Assembly: GCA_013398615.1 (NCBI GenBank)
Contig: VZSR01001685.1
Coordinates: 33,163,077-33,227,076 of the forward strand
Reading direction: 5' to 3'
Length of the DNA stretch: 64,000 bases
Source of the DNA: Brachypodius melanocephalos
Lineage: Eukaryota > Chordata > Aves > Passeriformes > Pycnonotidae
Shown here: piece by piece, positions 49,481 through 63,100 of the stretch
Numbering within the stretch: position 1 is the first letter of the stretch
Layout of the letters: each line of letters begins with the position of its first letter
Position numbers and translations under genes: made by a program
The notes under the pieces: model-generated
The model's database searches: none
What the model was told of the DNA's origin: nothing
What the model saw: only the letters and a program-made list of their open reading frames with translations

Positions 49481-52180
49481 TCTGCCATTGATACTCCTAT
49501 CACAAGGGGGGTTTTTTAATTAATGAATTTTATAGTAAAGGGGAGATCGTGGGTTTAAATAGAGGTGAATATTTTGCAGGGGAATGAGTTATATCTTACT
49601 TAAGCACCAGAGGCCATGAGAGAGAAATGTAGCCTTTTCCAATCAGCAGTTCTAGTGGTATCATATTCAGTAGTTAATTGATCTTATTCCTCTGCATGTG
49701 CCCCTCACAGAAAGTAGCTCTTTTCTTCTAGGTCAGAGTAATTCATGTGTTTAATCTCAGTTCTCTGGAATAAAGTTTTCTGCCATGGGACAGGCCAGTG
49801 CTTGGAGCAGTATTACCTTTATTTTCTGAAATCTTCTTGGAGCTTACTCATGGCAGTGAAGACAGCAGCTTCAGTTCAGCATTACAGCTCTGAGTGCGCA
49901 TGGACCCTCACGAGGAGCTTCTCAGTGCATTCCTCTTTGGGATGTTTGTTTCCACACGTGTGCCACAAGTTCATCCCACAAGTATTTTTCCTTTGACCAT
50001 ATCATATGAGGCTGCCACATTAGTCCATCTCTGCCAGCCTCCTTCAGGAATATTCTTTCAAGCACAGAAATCCTGGGATGTACGTCTTCAAACATTTTAA
50101 TCCAGCATCAGTATGATTTAGAGGTGCATGCACATAAAACAGTATTCCCCTCCTCCGTCCACAGGCTAGCAAGAGAGAGAAGGGTGGCCATGAGCTTTCA
50201 GGAATGGTGCAGCTCTGGAAGGGTGGAAGCCTTGAGACAATCTACTCGAGCCATTTTCCTTCTCCATCCCAGCATTTGTGCTGGAAGTCTCTATCCACAC
50301 CCTCACATCCCCTTCCTCAGACAAAGTAGGTGGTCCCATCCTTCCTGCCCCACTCCCCTGATTACCTTCACCCTTCCTGTCCTCTTCCTCATCAGTTGTA
50401 GCCACCATGAGCTGATGGTGTCTTCCAATCATCCCTCTCACCCCTTTTCATCCCCATCCCTCTACCAGTCCCTTCATGGAGAGATTAACACCTGGATTTG
50501 GTTTCTTCTCTGCCCTTCAATCTCTTTGAAAACTTCCTTTCCCAGGGAGCATTCCTATTTCTTGCCAGCTACGGGCAGCCATGGCAGATGTGCCCCTTTT
50601 CAGGGCACCAAAACAAACAAGGGCTGGGGGGAGTGGGAGGGAAGTAGGGTGACCTTGCTCCAGCTTCATGGGCCACTTCAGGATTTTATTATTTACCTGT
50701 GTAGGCAAATAATATGAAAAATTTGTGACTATATTGAACATACACACTTTCTCAGCTAAACATTTTACTGTTTTTTTGTCTTATGGAGATAACCCTGATT
50801 TTACTAACAGGGGTGTGATCTCAAATCCCATTCCTGGCTTTTAACTGTGTATAATAATTCAGTTCACCCATTTATCCCTTTAACATAACATTTAGGTTAA
50901 GCAGTAGGCCTAAGGGGAACAAGTTATTACTAGCCTGTTTTTTATTTTTCTTTGATGTCCTCGATTCTATTCTCATTCATGTATTGGGGTGTGCAGCAAA
51001 TGAACCTTAAGCATTTATTTTATTTACTAATTTTGCTTACTAGCATTATCAAAAGAGTGGAGCAGCTGCAAGCTTCACAGATTGAGCATACATCTGAACA
51101 TTTAACGGCCCCGGTTTATCCTGGCTTCAAGGCATCACAATATAATATTCACTGACATGAAAGCTGAAGAAAGGATGTCATGGGAAGTCTGAGAGTCATG
51201 CTGTGAGAGGGTATGTACTGCAAGACCCTCACTCCATTGGCTTCTAATAGGCTAAGTATTGATATGCAAATAAGAGAGGAGCTTGTGTGTGGCCTTTTAA
51301 TACAGTCACTAAGAATCAGTTCAGAAAAAAAATAGTAGGATCGCTCCTCTTATATTTCTGCCTACAGATGCGCAAAAACCAAAATGGATGTGTTTTCACT
51401 CAGCTGCTTTGAAAGCAAATGAGGCCACTGCTGAAAAACTATGCATAGAACCTGAAAGCTGAAAAATTCGGATCAAGATTTCAAACACCAAGTGCTGAGG
51501 TAGGCTGATAAGCAGAAGTGGGCTAACCCATGCAGGGAGGGTTAAAAAAAAAAAAAATCAGTTCCTTCATTCCTAACATTCTTTCCTGGGAGCAATACAT
51601 GTGCCTGTGGAAGATTAGGTGCTGGGTTGCCATCTCTGAAAATAGAAATATGTTTGCAAGGTAGCAGAAAGAGAGGCCCAAAGGGCATCTCCAAGGAGGC
51701 TTTGACTCTCCTGGTTCTGACACACACAGATAATTCCTATTTCAAGTTCGAAGCAGGAGCAGCAGATGAGAGGAAAGCAGCTGTTAGTTTATCTTGTAAA
51801 CAAGCCCCAGCGTGCCACCAGATTATGACAGGGCTTGAGGTTGGAGATGGCCCTAGACAGCTAAAAGAGTGAAGTCTTCAAAAAATAGAATTGCTTCTGA
51901 GAGCACCATTACCCAGCTAGTTTGGGCTGCCTCAGTACCACAAGAGGCCTGAAAGCCCCAAACTAGTGAGGATGCTGGAAGCCATCAGGCCTATAGCTGG
52001 GAGGGCACATGTGGTCCTCTCACAGGAATCAATGAATGGGAAGCAATGTAGCCCAAAATCTCCTTTATGTTCTGAATTTATCTGCTCTTAGTAGGCTGTA
52101 CCAAACCTGGGCTTTCAAGGCACCACAGAGGAAAACCATGGCTGCACATTAAAGGTGGCACCAGGTTTGCTACATATTCC
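49481..52180. other. Unique noncoding DNA, possible regulatory patches
   Basis: A TTAATTAATGAATT homeodomain-rich core lies near 49517-49530, and a perfect octamer ATGCAAAT lies at 51264-51271. The 197-codon frame at 50124-50717 runs through C/T-rich DNA, is rich in Ser, Pro, His and Leu, and has a competing minus-strand frame. It is not supported as a gene. A 14-A run is at 51544-51557. Confidence 0.5.
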
Positions 52181-52245
52181 TAGAAACATAGAATATCCTG
52201 AGCTGAAAGGAGCTCACAAGGGTCACTGAAGTCCAGCTCATACAC
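52181..52245 (-). mobile_element. Short CR1 LINE 3'-end fragment
   Basis: The plus strand reads 'aaacatagaatatcctgagctgaaaggagctcacaagggtcactgaagtccagctc'. This is the antisense 3' end of the CR1 subtype whose consensus continues 'tcctgagttggaagggacccacaaggatcat'. Similarity fades after about 52245, so this is a short, 5'-truncated, worn copy. Confidence 0.8.
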
Positions 52246-52362
52246 TGTGTGCATGGATCACACAGAGCATTTAATACAAAGCTCAGTGGCCAAAGGATGC
52301 ACCGGTGAAGGTCCCTTGGACCGGCTCTTTGTGCTGCAGCTCCGTGTGGCCAAGCTCCATGC

Positions 52363-52418
52363 ACATATGTTAATCTCTATTAGCATATGTCAGCTCCAGC
52401 TGCCCACATGCCCACGTG
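52363..52418. promoter_or_regulatory. Near-palindromic TAAT dyad flanked by E-boxes
   Basis: ACATATGTTAAT (52363-52374) and ATTAGCATATGT (52379-52390) are inverted repeats with one mismatch in 12 across the spacer CTCT. Each arm holds a CATATG E-box (52364-52369 and 52384-52389) and a TAAT homeodomain core. Just downstream lie CAGCTG (52397-52402) and CACGTG (52413-52418), two more E-box types. The motifs are direct observations. A bHLH/homeodomain enhancer is inference. Confidence 0.4.
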
Positions 52419-53692
52419 TGACTGGAGCTGATGCCAGGGGTATCATGAATAGCCCAGCCTTCATTTTTTCCACTTGCCTCCGGGCTTGTCTGTGTGGGAG
52501 TATATAACAGCGCAAGATAAGATGCTATATTTATATTCCTATAAGGCACTCACAGATTTGCATTCCTGAACAACCACATTTTTCCAGCTTAACTTAGGCT
52601 GCTTTGAAAACAACTCAAGCTAAAGCAAGAAAAAGCTGTTCTTTATTCCCAAATAAGCATGTCCCACAGCAACATTACTGCTGAGTTGCTATTCACTGCT
52701 GTGATTTCCCACATGAAAACAAAGAGGGACAGCAGGGCAAGGTAGACTCACCTCTGCAGAGCCACGGGCCAGTTGCCACTCTCCCCAAACCTCTCCATGT
52801 GCAGGTTCCCCAATGCCTCTCCTGCTCTGCCCCTCCTTCTCCAGCAGCTGGTCCCACTTCCTCCTGCAGCTTTTCTCTAAATGGGTGCATGCACTCAGCC
52901 TGCTGTATATACATATTCCCTCCTAAATTCACTTCCTTTCCTCTATACACAAGCCTAATCACAAGATTCATCTTACTTTCCATTTCCCCTGCTGACATTA
53001 AATAAATAAAAGCAGCAGCAAAGAAAGAGAAATGTAGAAGTCAGCTTAATTCCCAGTGGATATAAACTGTTGCAATGCTGTAACACATACCTGCACACAC
53101 ACACTCAATGCACCCATATGAATCTTCATAAGAGAAGAAATCACTTCTGTGTCTTCCTATTATAGAGCACACTTCCCTTTCAACACAACCTGTAGGGAAG
53201 CTGCTTAATAATGAAGACTTGAAAATCTGCTCTTATTTCTGTAGGCTTTAAGTGCTCAGCTCAGCCCTGTGTTGTGGGCATCATCCTTTCTGGCATGGAA
53301 GGCTTAGGAGGATTCACAGAGAGCCCATTAACATTACTCCTTAATTGGCTCAAGGCATCAATCTCAGCTTGGCACAACCTTCATTTCCCTCACACCACTC
53401 AAGGCCCTTGCCAGTTCAAAAACTAAAAAATCAGGAGGAAAACCTGAGAATGACACATAAAATGAAAACTAGAACTTAGTCTGGGAAATCACAGGTGAAA
53501 GATGTGCATTTCATAGCCTTCCTGGGAATATATTGCTTTCACAAAATTAGTAAAGGTGTTTGATTACAGTTTTTAATTCTGAACTCATGTCAAGGGTTTA
53601 ACCTTTCACTTACCAGTGCACCATCACTATTTTAAACTGTGATTAAAAAGCATATTCCCCCCACTTTTTAAACTGCATAATGCTTAAGGGGG
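52419..53692. other. Unique noncoding DNA
   Basis: No gene recognised. The frames near 52693-53005 overlap on both strands. A short (CA)n of about five units is at 53094-53104. No repeat was recognised until the LTR begins at 53693. Confidence 0.6.
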
Positions 53693-54002
53693 TGTCGTGG
53701 TTTGACAACGGCCAAACACCAGGCACCCATGACAGCTCACCCTCTCCTGCCACAGCCAGGCAGAGGAGAGAAATAAATTAAATGAAGGGTTCACAAGTTG
53801 AGATAAGGATTGAGAGAAAACATTCCTGAGGAACACAGGCTCAACTTAAAGGTACAAAGCAAATTTATTACTAATAGAATCAGAGGAGGATAATGAGAAG
53901 TAAAATAAGCCCTTAAAACACCTTCTTCCCCCCGGCCCCTCCCTCCTTCCCACTGACAGTGCAGGGAGACTGGGCATGGGGGTTGTCCTGGTTTGAGCAC
54001 AG
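53693..54002. mobile_element. Endogenous retroviral LTR-type sequence, truncated by gap
   Basis: The segment starts TGTCGTGGTTTGAC at 53693, the typical TG-initial end of a bird LTR family. It continues with blocks I associate with abundant passerine ERV repeats: 'gttcacaagttgagataagga', 'aaatttattactaatagaatcagaggaggataatgag', 'taaaacaccttcttcccccc' and 'gggcatgggggtt'. At 53984 a second TGTCCTGGTTTGAG begins, suggesting another LTR inserted into or beside the first. The sequence is then lost in the gap. No gag, pol or env reading frame is visible. Orientation and full length cannot be set, and family assignment is from memory. Confidence 0.7.
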
Positions 54003-54102
54003 NNNNNNNNNNNNNNNNNNNNNNNNNNNNNNNNNNNNNNNNNNNNNNNNNNNNNNNNNNNNNNNNNNNNNNNNNNNNNNNNNNNNNNNNNNNNNNNNNN
54101 NN
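54003..54102. other. Assembly gap (100 N)
   Basis: Exactly 100 N, a placeholder of unknown true size, starting 19 bp into the second LTR-like start. The missing DNA probably includes the rest of the retroviral repeat. The 194-codon plus-strand frame drawn across it is partly made of N and is not a gene. Confidence 0.98.
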
Positions 54103-57100
54103 CAGCATGGCCATCTTCAGAGCCATCAGGGATTGACTCTGCTGGACACAGTGGAAGTTTCCACAGAAGCCACCTGCATGGCTCCCTCACTACCAAAAAC
54201 TAGACCATGCAAAACCAACATGGAAAGCAAACACAAGGTGTACAGAGGCATATTTTGCAGCCTGGGGACAAAACTCATGCCAGCAATGATGATTCAACCC
54301 ACCTCACCTGAACTCTGCTGCATCAGAGCAGGTATAATTGTCATAAATCACCTGCTCTACACAGCGTGGAGAAGATTAATGGCAGCAGACATTGGCGCTG
54401 CCAACTCAGAAGATTTCTGTGCTGGAGCAGGGACAGCTATGTGTGAGGAATTTGTGGTTAAGAGCTATACTGGGACTATAATAAAGTGCTGGAAAGATGC
54501 TGAGGTCGTCTTCCATAACACAGACACATTAAGGTCTGTCTGATTGTGGTGACGGACAGGTATTTGACTGACCACACCAGCTGCTATTAAAAAAGAACCA
54601 GTAACTAAAAGCTAATGTCAAAACGTGATGTAGAAGTGTCAGATGCCGTCAGTAATAATTTTTGCTGTGACCAGTCTCTGGTAAGGAGGGCAAAGGAAAC
54701 AATATTGCCGCTGACTGCAAGGGACAAGCCATCTGTGATTTGTGGGTTTCAGAGGCAGAGGGTCTGCTTCCACCCTCTTCAGAAGAGAGATGTGTAATCT
54801 CTATTGATTTCCTTTGCCTTGGTTAAAGGGAAAACATTGCTGGGGAAGAAGAGGGTAGGAATATGTTGCACAGAGGTGAGCAGCAGTACCTACATTGGGA
54901 TATTATATAGGCTTAAAGGTATCAAATAGCACATTACATAGGGTAAAGGACAACTGTAACCTGTGTAAAGGGGGGTGCAAAAGAGCTGCTGGACATCAAT
55001 ATTTTACAACAAGAATTTACCACGAGCAATTTAGCAGGAAAACCAAGCAGAGTATTAAGACAGCCCCAGACCTTTCCCTTACATCCATCCTCAGGCTGTG
55101 CCAGCAGGTACACACTGCTGAGAGGTGCAGTGGGAGGCAGGTAACCCTGTCCAATTGTGCTGCTACTGTCCTGCTTCCCTCTCTCTCCCCAGCAGCAGCA
55201 TGGCTATGACAGCAAAAAGGGGAATTGCCAACCAGTCCTTGTTTTGGGAACAGCAGTGCCCCTCTCATGCAGAGGTGCACTGAGCTTACCAAACCACCCT
55301 CACATCCATCCACAGGAGTGGGGCCATGCTAAAGCATGTGTCTTCATTTGCAGGGTGAAATTTAAAACTCTGCCCCTACTCTCCAAAACAGGCTGTCCTG
55401 TTGCTGTTTACATGGTGTCCTGGCTTGGGCTTGTTTCCAGCAGCACTTTCAGGAGCTATAGCTGGGCTACACAGCTCAGGAGCTGCATCTCTCAGACTGA
55501 TTTTCCAGTGTTGAAGGACTGATGTAAAACCACCTTTGCTCTGCTCTTTTAATGAAATTTTTTAAATTCAAACTGGACACTGCATCTCTGTGTTCAGTCT
55601 TCAGATCTTTTGTTCTCTTCTATTAAAGAACCCATTCTCTGCCAACAACCAGCTGCTTGTCATTCTTTTTGTATTTTATTCCTCATGCATAAAGCAGGGT
55701 GCAGCTTTCCCAGGACAAATTCCACCACTAAAAATGTTTCCCCAAATTTCAGTTAAAAGCAACACAGAAGCTTACAGTGAGGGTGAAACTAATCATCTGC
55801 TGTTCTTAAAGCTGGTGAAGCTTTTAGTGTTGCCAGCAGCAGATCTCAGATGAGATCTTCGCAGAGTAATGCAGCGAAGGCACACTGTGGCTCACTGTGA
55901 CAGATCCAAATGTATCCTGTCTGTCCAAAGGGGGCCAGTGGCTCACAGCAGCTGTCGAGCTGCTTTGTAAACAAGTGGGGGACATAGCTGTTTAACCTAG
56001 AATCATGCATCTGAAAATATGCTTTGCCTCTCCAAGGATTTTGCTGGAAATGCTTCAAAGGATTCTGTTTTTCCCAGAAAGCTGCATCATGTGGTGTTTA
56101 TCTACTCCTCGAAAGTACTCACAGCCTTCTTCCATAGGAGAACGGCACTTTGCAGTTTGACAGTAAAATCACACATGACTTGTTAAGCACAACTTCCTAA
56201 TGTAGCTCCCTGTCTGTTGCAAGAGTCTCCCTGGTGGTAAAAAAATCCAGTACATTACACTCGCTACAGCAACTGTGATGGCAATATGCAGATTACATGA
56301 CCATATCGCTCCCCAGCATCTAAAAAAGAAATATTTATTTTAGCATAGTTGGTACTCTTTTCACAGTCTCTTCTTTCACTGTTCTTTTCTGTTACACTGT
56401 CTAAACTTCATCCCAGGATGTCTCTGATAAAGCTTGATACTGACCATTTTCCTTCTTGCACACATACCCTTGTATCCCAGCTGACCCTTTGCATCCCTTA
56501 CTCATTCATTCTGGCCTCTGTATTCCAGTGTCTTTATTTCTAAATAGCACACATAACCCAAGCTCATAGATCATTTTATCTTACAATGCATCACATTCAC
56601 GTACATCTTCATTCTCTCCTGTGGTTCATCCTATTTTTCTGCTCTGTTCCACCTATTATATCTTTCTTTCAAAATATGCCCTGCTGAAAGAATTTTTTCC
56701 CCTATCTTTTCACTGGGTTTTTAACTGAATGTAGAGTAAATTAGTGCTATTCTCATTTTGAAAACCTGTTACATAACAAATTCCAATCTTTTGCAGATTT
56801 TCTCTAAAAAGTCTCTGGTCTCCAGGTCAAGGACTAGATTTTTTCTGATATTTTTTTATTCTTCGTGCAGGGGCAATATAGAGAAAGGTATCTTATTTTA
56901 GCTGCAGCTACAGACTCCTTATAAAGCCAGGAATAATGAAGTTCTGGTTTGAAGCTCAAGTGTCGAATCATTCTTCTTTAGGACTGAATTAAATCAACTA
57001 ATTGTTTTTCCATTTCTAGAATAGAAGCACTATTGTACATCCTGCCTTACAGGTACGTGTGAGGTTGAAATAATGACAATGAAGTCATAAACCACCCCAG

Positions 57101-60100
57101 ACCATCCAAATTACTCTTGAAAAATGTATTGCTGTCCTCTTTTTTTCTCATTTGCTGTTGTGGTTTGCCTTTTCTCAGAAAAGAGGACTGCCAAGTCTAG
57201 TCTGAAGCCTGCATGCTGCTGAAAGGATACTCCTACTGAAATTGGAGTGTAGGTGTGGATGAAGACTGCCAGAAGCATCTCCTATTACCCCAACAGGAGA
57301 AAATGGCAGCCAACTTCTATATATCCTGTAGTCTGGAAATTGGTGAAATACCATTTTTTAGCAGCCATAAATGGATAAACACTAGGTAAAAGCTAAGTGC
57401 AATGTGGATTCTGTCCAAAAAGGGCACAAAAAATTAGAGATGCTACAAAAATTCAGAGGGGTAGCTAAATGAAGGAGGCATGCAACTAGCCCAACATGCT
57501 TAAACAGCACAGATTAGAAATCTTTAGATCCATGCTCTTTGTGCACCTGACTGGCATTCATCTGCATTGTTACAGAACAATCTCCTCCAGTACTGGCAGA
57601 GAAAAGGCCAGTCATTCCTGCTGAGATTTTCCTTTTGCTAGGTATTGCCATGTGAGATGTGTCCTGTTTTTGCCAGGCAGAGTCTGCACCCACCAAGCAC
57701 CTACCACCTTCCTTCCACGGGATGTACACACAGATCTGGTTTTTCGTGTCTTGTGAGAAGATTGTTGGACTGTTTGCTTCAAATTTTAGCAGAAGATCAG
57801 GCAAGAGAAAGGGTCACAAAAAATGTAGCAAGTGTCTCTACAACACAGGAGATTAAAAAGGAGCAGTCTGTGGATTAGGTAGATGTTTCTGCATTAGGTG
57901 GTATGCAATTTGAGAAGAAATACATTTTCCCCTGTTTCTCCCCCAGTCTTGTGCAGAATCCAGCTCCTCCTCAGGCTCTGTACCTGTTGGACAGAAATCC
58001 TTCTTTAAGAAAAAAGCACTTTAAGAAGATGGAGAAAACAAAGGAAAACTTTTACCACTTTAATTTATTTTGACAATATTTTTGAACAATGAAATTATGT
58101 TTCTTTTGCATTGTTTACAAAGTTCATGTTGATTTAAAGATTAGGTTGGGTTTGGCAAAAATACTAATTTTAAAAGTATGGATTTTCATATTTTCTTGAA
58201 CTCATTTTTCAGCCCAAAAGAGGGAAACATTTTTAGGGAGGCTGAATGGAAGAAAACAAATTCACAGGATTTTTAATGATTTTTTATGATTTTTTTGCAA
58301 ACTCTTCTGTGAGGAAGTAAAGGAGATTTCTTCACCTTTAGATATGTTAATTCTTTGCTCCTGTCTTCCACCCTTAATTTTCCATTTGAAATTAGTGGAA
58401 TGAGGAGATTAAAAAAAATCATCATATGAAAAGAAAACCAAAACTGGATAATTTTCATTTTAAGAAATGAAATTACTGAAATCTTTGTTGATATATGAAA
58501 TTGTAAACAAACTTTCCATTCATATTTTCCAAGTAAAAAATAATAAAAAAAACACCTGCTAAAAATGCTTTTGATTGCAATGACTACACATCTCCCAAAA
58601 TACATCTCCATGTATTTTTTGGAAAAAAATTCTGCTCATTCTACCAAAGTCATTGACACTGACCTTATACATGTAGATTCAAAGAGATTAATTAAAGGCA
58701 AGAAGCACTGCTAAATTGTCAGCAGCTGGGAGATGAAAGTGATTCTGGAGAGTAATTCTCCAATGATGCTGTGGATATAGCAGGACATTTAGTGGATAAA
58801 TTATCTCCCTCCTGAATTTAAACTGAGTCTGGTGAAATGGTAGTTTTCTGAATGTCCCTTTATGGTCAGATCCTATTGCTGGTGGTGTGACTTTTTATAA
58901 AGCCAAAACAAAACATAAAATAAATTGTATAGTTAACATAAATGCTGCAAGTATAGCAAGTATACAGAACTTACTGTGCACTAGGGATTATACATAAGAT
59001 GAACTTCATAGTTTTTACATTTCAAAATTATAATTATTTTTCCCCTGTATTTCTCAATATGTTTCACAGGCATTCAAAGAACAAGAGTAGAGTTCCCCTG
59101 TGGTTAATTTAACCCTAGGAAATTCCCCAGAGCATAATCAAAGACTGCACAGTAGCTAACATTTCTCTCCTGTTTCAAAACTAATGAAGTTAAATCCTGC
59201 TGGCTAAGGCAGTATATCTGAAAGTCTATTAGACTTTAAATATAGTAACAGAATAGACATCAGTCATAAATACAAAATGCATTTTTTTACCAGCTGTCTA
59301 AAAGAGGCAGCACAGCCACAAAAAGACCTCTTCCATGGGCTTGTACCATCCTCATTATCGCCTATGAATTAAATTGAAACTGCCAAAAGTCACAGTAGTG
59401 AATTCTAGACATGACAGTCAGACCATTGCCCATGACAGGAAGGCGAAACACCTTCCTCAGACCTGACTTGGGATTCACTTTTTTCATTGCTTCATACCCC
59501 CATGGGACCCCCTGACTTCAAAGGGTGTTCAAGTGGATCTTGGGCATAAGAGATCTGCATATCTGAAGCAATTACAGCTGTTGGAAACAGCCCTATTAGG
59601 GGATAAATCCCTGTTTAAACCTGCAGGGAACAGGAAGGCTGTTTGAGGGGACCAGGGTGAGCAAAGCCATGTGAACCCCAGCAGCATTGACAAATATCTG
59701 AGCTCTCATTTTTTGTCAGCATTTGTGGACCTCTTGATTCAGGATATCCCCACAAGGGAAAGAAAAATAGAAAAGTCACACACATGCATTTTGAATGGAT
59801 ATTTATGCATATTTGTGTAATTGCTCAAACTTTACATTCTTGTTTGTATCTGCCTGAACCTAAGCAAGAAGTAGAAACACAAACCATCCGTCCCACCAGA
59901 CAACCCACATACAGAGCCAAGCAAAATCCTAAATACACCAGGGCAGCAAGTTGTTTACATACCACTCAGCATTATGTGCATATGTTAGACTTGCAAATAG
60001 AATGAAAACAATTGCAAATAAAAAAGTAACTGCAAATGGTTCATTTTAACAGAATGAAAAAAATTAACCATATTAAAAATATTTCTTTTTTTTAAATAAT

Positions 60101-63100
60101 CCCTTTTGAAACCCTTGGAAGCAAACTTGCTGGTTGCTCTGGATAACTCTGTTATCTTTATTTCATGGGAGTCTTGCAAACAGCTCATAACAGGCACCTC
60201 TTTTAGCCCAAACCGTATTTTCTATCATTATGTTTTAAGCCCTATGCAAACTGGATAGAAGAAAAATATTGCTTTCAATTCATGTTAAGAACTGCAACCA
60301 GAAGTTCTTTACATACTGTGTTTTTATCAGCTAAATTATTACAAATGGACTGATTAACCCCAAATTACTTGAAGAACCAAAAGCAGAGGCACTTTACAAT
60401 TCCCAGTATTTGTTCTCTGCTCACTGATCTGGGGAAAGATGAGATTTTTGTCTGTGTTAATACATTTCTTCTATCCAGCTCACTTCTGCTGCTCTTTTCT
60501 CCAATGTCATCAGTAATTGGATTAAATTCTGACAGATTCCTCCAATTTATTAAAGAGGGGAGGAAACAACACTTACTGGGACAAAACAATCCCTGCCCTA
60601 GCTCCAACAAAACCAACACAGTACTATCACAGATAAATTTAGTTCATTCTGTCTTAATCTATTCAGTGACCCCTCCACCCCACCTAACAGCAGAGCCATC
60701 ACATATTTTTCCACCCAGGATTTTTTCCAATTGGAGACACAATACCTTAATCTTGCCTTTTCTCACTGCTAAAGCAGAATATAACAAAGCCAAGTGAACA
60801 GCTAGGCTCACTGCAAGTGAAACACAAAATTATCCAAAATTAAACAGAGGAAAGGGAAGCTCTCAGCATGTGCTTTTCCCGTTTTCCTTCTTCACTCTCA
60901 ATTGATACAACAGATCGTTTGCAGAGGTTGGCTTTAATACAAAGATTAGACACTTTTCATGTGTAGTTGGAGCAAATCCAAACGGGGTTAGTGTGACTTT
61001 TCTGGAGGGCTTTTTCTTTTTTGTTAGTTGGGTTCTATTGTTTCTTAGCATACTCTGTCGATAGTGTATTATCCAAAAACGTCACATTTATTACAGTAGT
61101 TCATTACAGTATTAAGAGCTGGTGGTATTAGTGGTTTTGTAAAGCTCTTGAATTAACTTTCGAGACTAAATCTGTAAACAACTTCTAGTGCAGTTCTCTG
61201 TGTGAATAAACAGCGAGGAGTAAACAGCGCCTGGCTGCAGATGCGGACTTTAGGGAGGGCAGAAACTGCATGGCTGTTTTTGTATAGATGTCTCAAAGTT
61301 TTCTGACAAAAGGGGTCTGCACCTTGTAGTCCAGACTCCAAACACCCCACCTCCTGCAGCCTTGGCAGCAGAAGCACTCCCTGATGCACCAAAACCTCTC
61401 CTACCCTGCAGCAGTGGTGGCACCTCCCTTTCTCCCACACTGGCTTCGCACACCATGTTCCCTTTTCCCCCTTCCTTTGCTTTGAATCTCCTCCCAACAC
61501 AGGGTTTCAAGTTCTGCCCTGTCCACCTGGAATGGAGTTTGGAAGCAGAGAAAATGTGACCAGTCTGGAGTGTGGGAAGAGGAAAGAAATAGGATGCACA
61601 ATACTCAAATATTGTGCTTTAAGCCAGACTCAGGGTGAATGCCAAGCCAACCTAGAAAACATATTTTCTGGGAAAAACCTCACTGCAAGCAGGGACCTAC
61701 ATTTTCTCCTCATGTTGTCTAGAAAAACATCAGGCTGAGTTGTAAAGATTTAAGAACTGCCCTTGTTTGCTTCAGGAGAGTGCTTGGCAAAAAAATAATG
61801 GGAAGCTTAGTTTGCTTTGGGGAGACTTGTGCTGTATTTGATTTATTCTGAATTTGATTTATTTATTTTTTTGATTTATTCTGAATTTTCACAAAGGCAG
61901 TTGCTAAGGGGCACCAGTGCAGGAAAGAACAGAGGAGCCAATGACACTTTTTATCATTTTTTAAAATAAAATAATTTAATTGATCCTGTTTTAAAGCCAC
62001 TGCATTGCACCAGCAGTTTTACTTCAGTTTGTAACAGGCAAGTTTCAGCATAAGCAGCACCTGTCTCTCTAATTGCTCTTCTATGTCTTTAAATGTCACC
62101 ATCACACACCTTCCATTACACCTGGGCAATAGTTGAAATCAATCTGTTTCCATCATTACCAATCTATATTCCTGGGACTAACTACTTGCAACCCCTTTGG
62201 CCCTGTAATCATTTTAAACTCTACAAAGCAAGGTTTTCTAGAAGTATTCTACCCATATACTGCTGTAGGGCTTTAATTGCATCAAAACAGGTGTTATCCT
62301 TGGAAATATCTTTCCTCCCACCCCAAATAATTTAACTGCAGTTGTTAAAACCTGCATTAAAAAGACCAGCTTTCCATATTGCACAGTGCAATTTTTAAAA
62401 CAATGAGCCTGAACCTGGAAGCTGAACAGAGTGTGAGCTGCAATTTTTCAGAACTACAAACCAATCAATTAACACAACAGGAATTAAAAGAGAAATCTGA
62501 TTATATGAAATTGCCAGCCAGATGCCGAGAATGCTGTAGGAATTCTTTACAAATATTCACTATGGTTGCACCTCTACTTTTAAAGTCATTCCCATTTTTG
62601 GTATTTCTAATTTTCTAGAAAGTTTGAGATTACTTCTTGGCATGAAATTCAGAAGCAGACATGTCAAGGGCCAAAAAAGACTCCAAATATAGTTCCAGAG
62701 ACCAAAAGCCGTGTACCCATATGCTGATGCTGGCACATAAGGTGGGGCTTTCTAAAAGGTTTTGAATGTAGTTGAATGACATCTTCTAGGCAAATGATTT
62801 ATTGACTGAAAAAATGGAAGGCAGGGTGAGTCAAAACATCTTATACATATCTCACAAATACAGCTGATTTTTTTTTTAAGTTGGAAAATATTGAAGTATT
62901 CTAGGATGACGTCTTCTCAATTAAAGGCTTCAACATAGGGCTACATCAGACTGATCACCGCTTCTTTTCTTCCTTTATCTTTTTGTGTCTTTTAATACTT
63001 CTCCTGATTAATGATAAAAGCTTTTTTCAATTTAGTAAAATATTATGTTCAACCCCAAATTATTACTCTTTCTCATATTTCGTCTTTCCACCACCATTCT

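Noticed and set aside
50124..50717. 197-codon plus-strand ORF
   Set aside because: It runs through C/T-rich DNA and gives a Ser/Pro/His/Leu-rich product with no domain. A minus-strand frame of 91 codons overlaps it, and composition explains the lack of stops.
53959..54543. 194-codon plus-strand ORF
   Set aside because: It crosses the 100-N gap, so more than 30 codons are unknown and the frame across the gap is arbitrary.
60369..60797. 142-codon plus-strand ORF
   Set aside because: No motif or domain, and an 84-codon minus-strand ORF overlaps it. Treated as chance.
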